Shown here in pieces: positions 61,778-64,000 of a stretch of 64,000 nucleotides of DNA. Location: assembly GCF_040412425.1 (NCBI RefSeq), contig NC_089767.1, positions 42,667,009 to 42,731,008 on the forward strand, written 5' to 3'. The notes under the pieces were generated by a model. The model was given only the letters and a program-made list of their open reading frames with translations, was not told the origin of the DNA and made no database searches. The stretch comes from Macrobrachium rosenbergii. Taxonomy: Eukaryota; Arthropoda; Malacostraca; Decapoda; Palaemonidae. Position 1 is the first letter of the stretch. Every line of letters begins with the position of its first letter. Made by a program: the position numbers and the translations under genes.

Positions 61778-61843
61778 ATGGCGGGAACGGAGAAGGATTC
61801 AAAGAACAATTCCAGGGACAATTTCTGGGAGGAATATTTACCG
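61778..61843 (+). CDS. Candidate first coding exon (weak)
   Basis: GAAATGG provides a fair start context. The frame of 22 codons reads MAGTEKDSKNNSRDNFWEEY then LP and meets a GTAAGG donor-like site at 61844. The unknown protein would start acidic/polar. The same sequence is the first spacer of the GA-spacer array that follows, so part of it has been copied. No downstream exon or promoter was identified. Confidence 0.15.
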
Positions 61844-61856
61844 GTAAGGCAAAGGC

Positions 61857-61937
<81 letters not shown>

Positions 61938-61973
61938 AATAAATTCTGGGAGGAGTACATACTGATAAGGAGA

Positions 61974-62047
<74 letters not shown>

Positions 62048-62198
62048 TGAATTCAAAGAACAAATTCTAGCCAGAATATATACTTATAAGACAAACAAGT
62101 GAGAGAGAGAGAGAGAGAGAGAGGAATTCAAAAGACATTTCAAAGAACATATCCTGGGGAAGAATACATACTGATAAGACTGATAAGACAAAGAAGTT

Positions 62199-62256
<58 letters not shown>
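61790..62256. repeat. (GA)n plus about 50 bp spacer, amplified four to five times
   Basis: GA blocks at 61863-61931, 61978-62044, 62099-62123 and 62201-62254. Spacers share GAATTCAAA, TTCTGGGAGGAATA and ATACTGATAAGACAAAGAAG. Confidence 0.9.
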
Positions 62257-62257
<1 letters not shown>

Positions 62258-63108
62258 TGACAGTACTACAACTTCCGCATCTTCCTACACATCTAAGATG
62301 ACGGATAAGAGATTTCTGTTCCATCTGTAGGGAGACTCCGACGCAAAAAAGAGATTCTCTAACTCAAGATTCCCCGGGAAAGCAGGACTGAGTTGGAGGG
62401 TGGAGGGGACAGGAATCAGGGTAGGTGGACCTGGGAAGGGTGGGGGGGTGGGGGGTACACAGAACGCGGGATGAATGGTAATAGAATAGAACCTGCCTTT
62501 GAAAATTCTTCGGACGAGGCTCGGAGTAATTCCTACGCAAGAAACAAGACGCCCATCGGCGGGTCATCATTTTTTTTCCACGAATTATGTACCCAAACCC
62601 GGTCTGTGTTTTACCTTCCGGCGGATACGAGAGGAAAAAGATCTCTCCGGCAAAAGCTGTGGAGAAATGTGATGAAATGTATATGGATTCTCTTTTAGTT
62701 TTTTTTTTTTTTTGAGGGAGAAACCGGTCGAGGAACTATCAAAGAGAAAGAGGGCTATTACTTTTTCCGATATATAACAACAACAATATTGTTATAATAA
62801 GAACATCTATGGTACAATGAAGAAGCCTAATATACAGGAATAGCGATAAAGTAATAAAAAAAAATACAAGCCTTCTTTGCAGTATTATGAAAACGTTTTA
62901 GGTTGTAGATTTTTTAATAACTTCATATTCTACAATAGGGATTTAGATTTGATTTCACGACATGTCCTCATCTTTTCTCAAAAGCCAGCCCCTTTGGAGC
63001 CACACAGAAAAATAAAAATCAATAGACCAACAGTTAGAAGATATCTTTTGGGGATTTTTCCCACATCCCAAGATACCTTACACATCCTGCTCATTCAAGG
63101 ACGAATTA
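62257..63108. other. Unassigned sequence
   Basis: G-rich tract at 62430-62458 and T-run at 62697-62714. Frames here are not recognisable. Confidence 0.5.
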
Positions 63109-63515
63109 AGCAAGTAAAAAATGCGCTGAAGTTTCTTCGGCGCAATACAGATTTCTGTACAGCGCATAATCAAGACCACCGAAAATAGATCTATCTTTCG
63201 GTGGTCTCGGTATAATGCTGTATGAGCCGCGGCCCATCAAACTCTAACCACGGCCCGGTGGTGGCCTTTCCTATATCGTTGCCAGACGTACGATCGTGGC
63301 TAACTTTAACCTTAAATAAAATAAAAACTACTGAGGCTAGAGGGCTGCAATTTGGTATGTTTGACGGCTGGAGGTTGGATGATCGACCCACCAATTTGCA
63401 GCCCTCTAGCCTCAGTAGGTTTTAAGATCTGCGGGCGGACAGAAAAGGTGCGGACAGAAAAAATGCGGACGAACAAACAAAGCCAGGACATTAGTTTTCT
63501 TTTCAGAAAACTAAA
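63109..63515 (+). mobile_element. Element A copy 19
   Basis: Full-length type, from CAAGTAAAAAATGCGCTG to TTTTCTTTTCAGAAAACTAA. The central loop is changed but both arms are intact. Confidence 0.9.
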
Positions 63516-63819
63516 AAGAAATGATAAATAATTATCATACAATTCAAAGTGTAATAACAGTTTAGAAGATTCCTTAACAGAGGTAAAAAAAAAATAAACG
63601 ACAGCCATCAAAGGTAAAATGGTATTATGAACATGCTTAAAGGACCCAATTATCATCAGGTGGGTCTATTCACGTACATAAAACAGTTTCCCTGACACAG
63701 GAGGCGCCACGTAACTTTTCAAAATCTCGTTGTTAAATGAGTCCAGTTTATAATTGTGCTGATTCATATTAAAATTACCACATTTTTCATTACGGAGAGA
63801 TTCAGCCAATCTCCCCTTT

Positions 63820-64000
63820 TTAGTTTTCTGTAAAAGAAAACTATTGTGCCGGTTTTGTCTGTCCGTCCGCACTTTATTCTGTCCTCACTTTTTCTGTCCG
63901 CCCTCAGATCTTAAAAACTACCGAGGCTAGAGGGCTGCAAATTGGTATGTTGATCATCCACCCTCCAATCATCAAACATACCAAATTGCAGCCCTCTAGC
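63820..64000 (-). mobile_element. Element A copy 20 (minus, cut by the window end)
   Basis: Starts TTAGTTTTCTGTAAAAGAAA, has a duplicated CTTTxTTCTGTCC segment, and reaches the second arm of the central inverted repeat at the window edge. Confidence 0.9.

Overview
The window looks like a gene-poor, repeat-saturated stretch of a decapod crustacean nuclear genome. The evidence is the extreme density of long (AT)n, (GA)n, (CA)n and (AAT)n arrays, many minisatellites, several interspersed families of the kind seen in decapod introns and intergenic DNA, and LINE and SINE remnants. The species cannot be read from the sequence. I found no protein-coding gene, rRNA, tRNA gene or CRISPR array that I would defend. 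Almost all long open frames are translated microsatellites (LSLS, RERE, IYIY, CVCV) or frames across interspersed repeats. Three short coding- or promoter-like segments are listed at low confidence (32,834-32,979; 61,778-61,843; 30,643-30,705).

Interspersed families, named here for convenience. Element A is a highly structured repeat of about 410 bp in 20 full or partial copies, about 11% of the window. It has a GCGCC hairpin at the left, a CCACCGAAA hairpin, a central inverted repeat with arms of about 35 bp, and a right-terminal hairpin. Element B is a terminal-inverted-repeat element (ends CTGCCCTAAAATGG) with 1-4 internal units of about 120 bp (1.1, 20.8, 45.7 and 58.0 kb). Element C is a repeat of about 310 bp (14.8, 16.2, 25.6, 49.4, 53.1 and 58.8 kb). 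Family D is a tRNA-derived SINE in minus orientation whose 3' end abuts (AT)n arrays (0.7, 0.85, 43.4 and 51.2 kb). Family F is a non-LTR retrotransposon 3' end with a recognisable C-terminal reverse transcriptase tail, ending in (TAA)n (4.1 and 44.7-45.5 kb, with short tails elsewhere). A tRNA-derived SINE at 10.0-10.3 kb (family G) carries the same 3' tail as F. LINE protein remnants of a different type lie at 2.2, 22.8-23.5 and 48.6 kb, and hAT-like remnants at 4.9, 20.1 and 54.0 kb. A palindromic element lies at 5.16-5.36 kb.

Tandem repeats. At least fifteen minisatellites with 27-170 bp units lie between the interspersed elements. The largest are at 5.76-6.58, 8.5-9.06, 12.7-13.2, 13.5-13.9, 15.4-15.9, 26.7-27.4, 28.6-29.55, 54.7-55.3 and 55.5-56.1 kb. 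A recurring architecture is a (GA)n block plus a 30-120 bp spacer amplified 3-6 times as one unit (17.6, 19.3, 27.6, 35.1, 41.0, 44.1, 46.5 and 61.8 kb). One spacer family occurs at two loci 22 kb apart.

How the parts work together: there is no gene system to describe. The structure seen is retrotransposition and non-autonomous elements supplying simple-sequence tails, which appear to have grown into the long microsatellites, with later tandem duplication and inverted rearrangement. The most interesting items are the element A family and its snap-back derivative at 2,641-3,160, the LINE/SINE tail sharing, and the GA-spacer amplification pattern.
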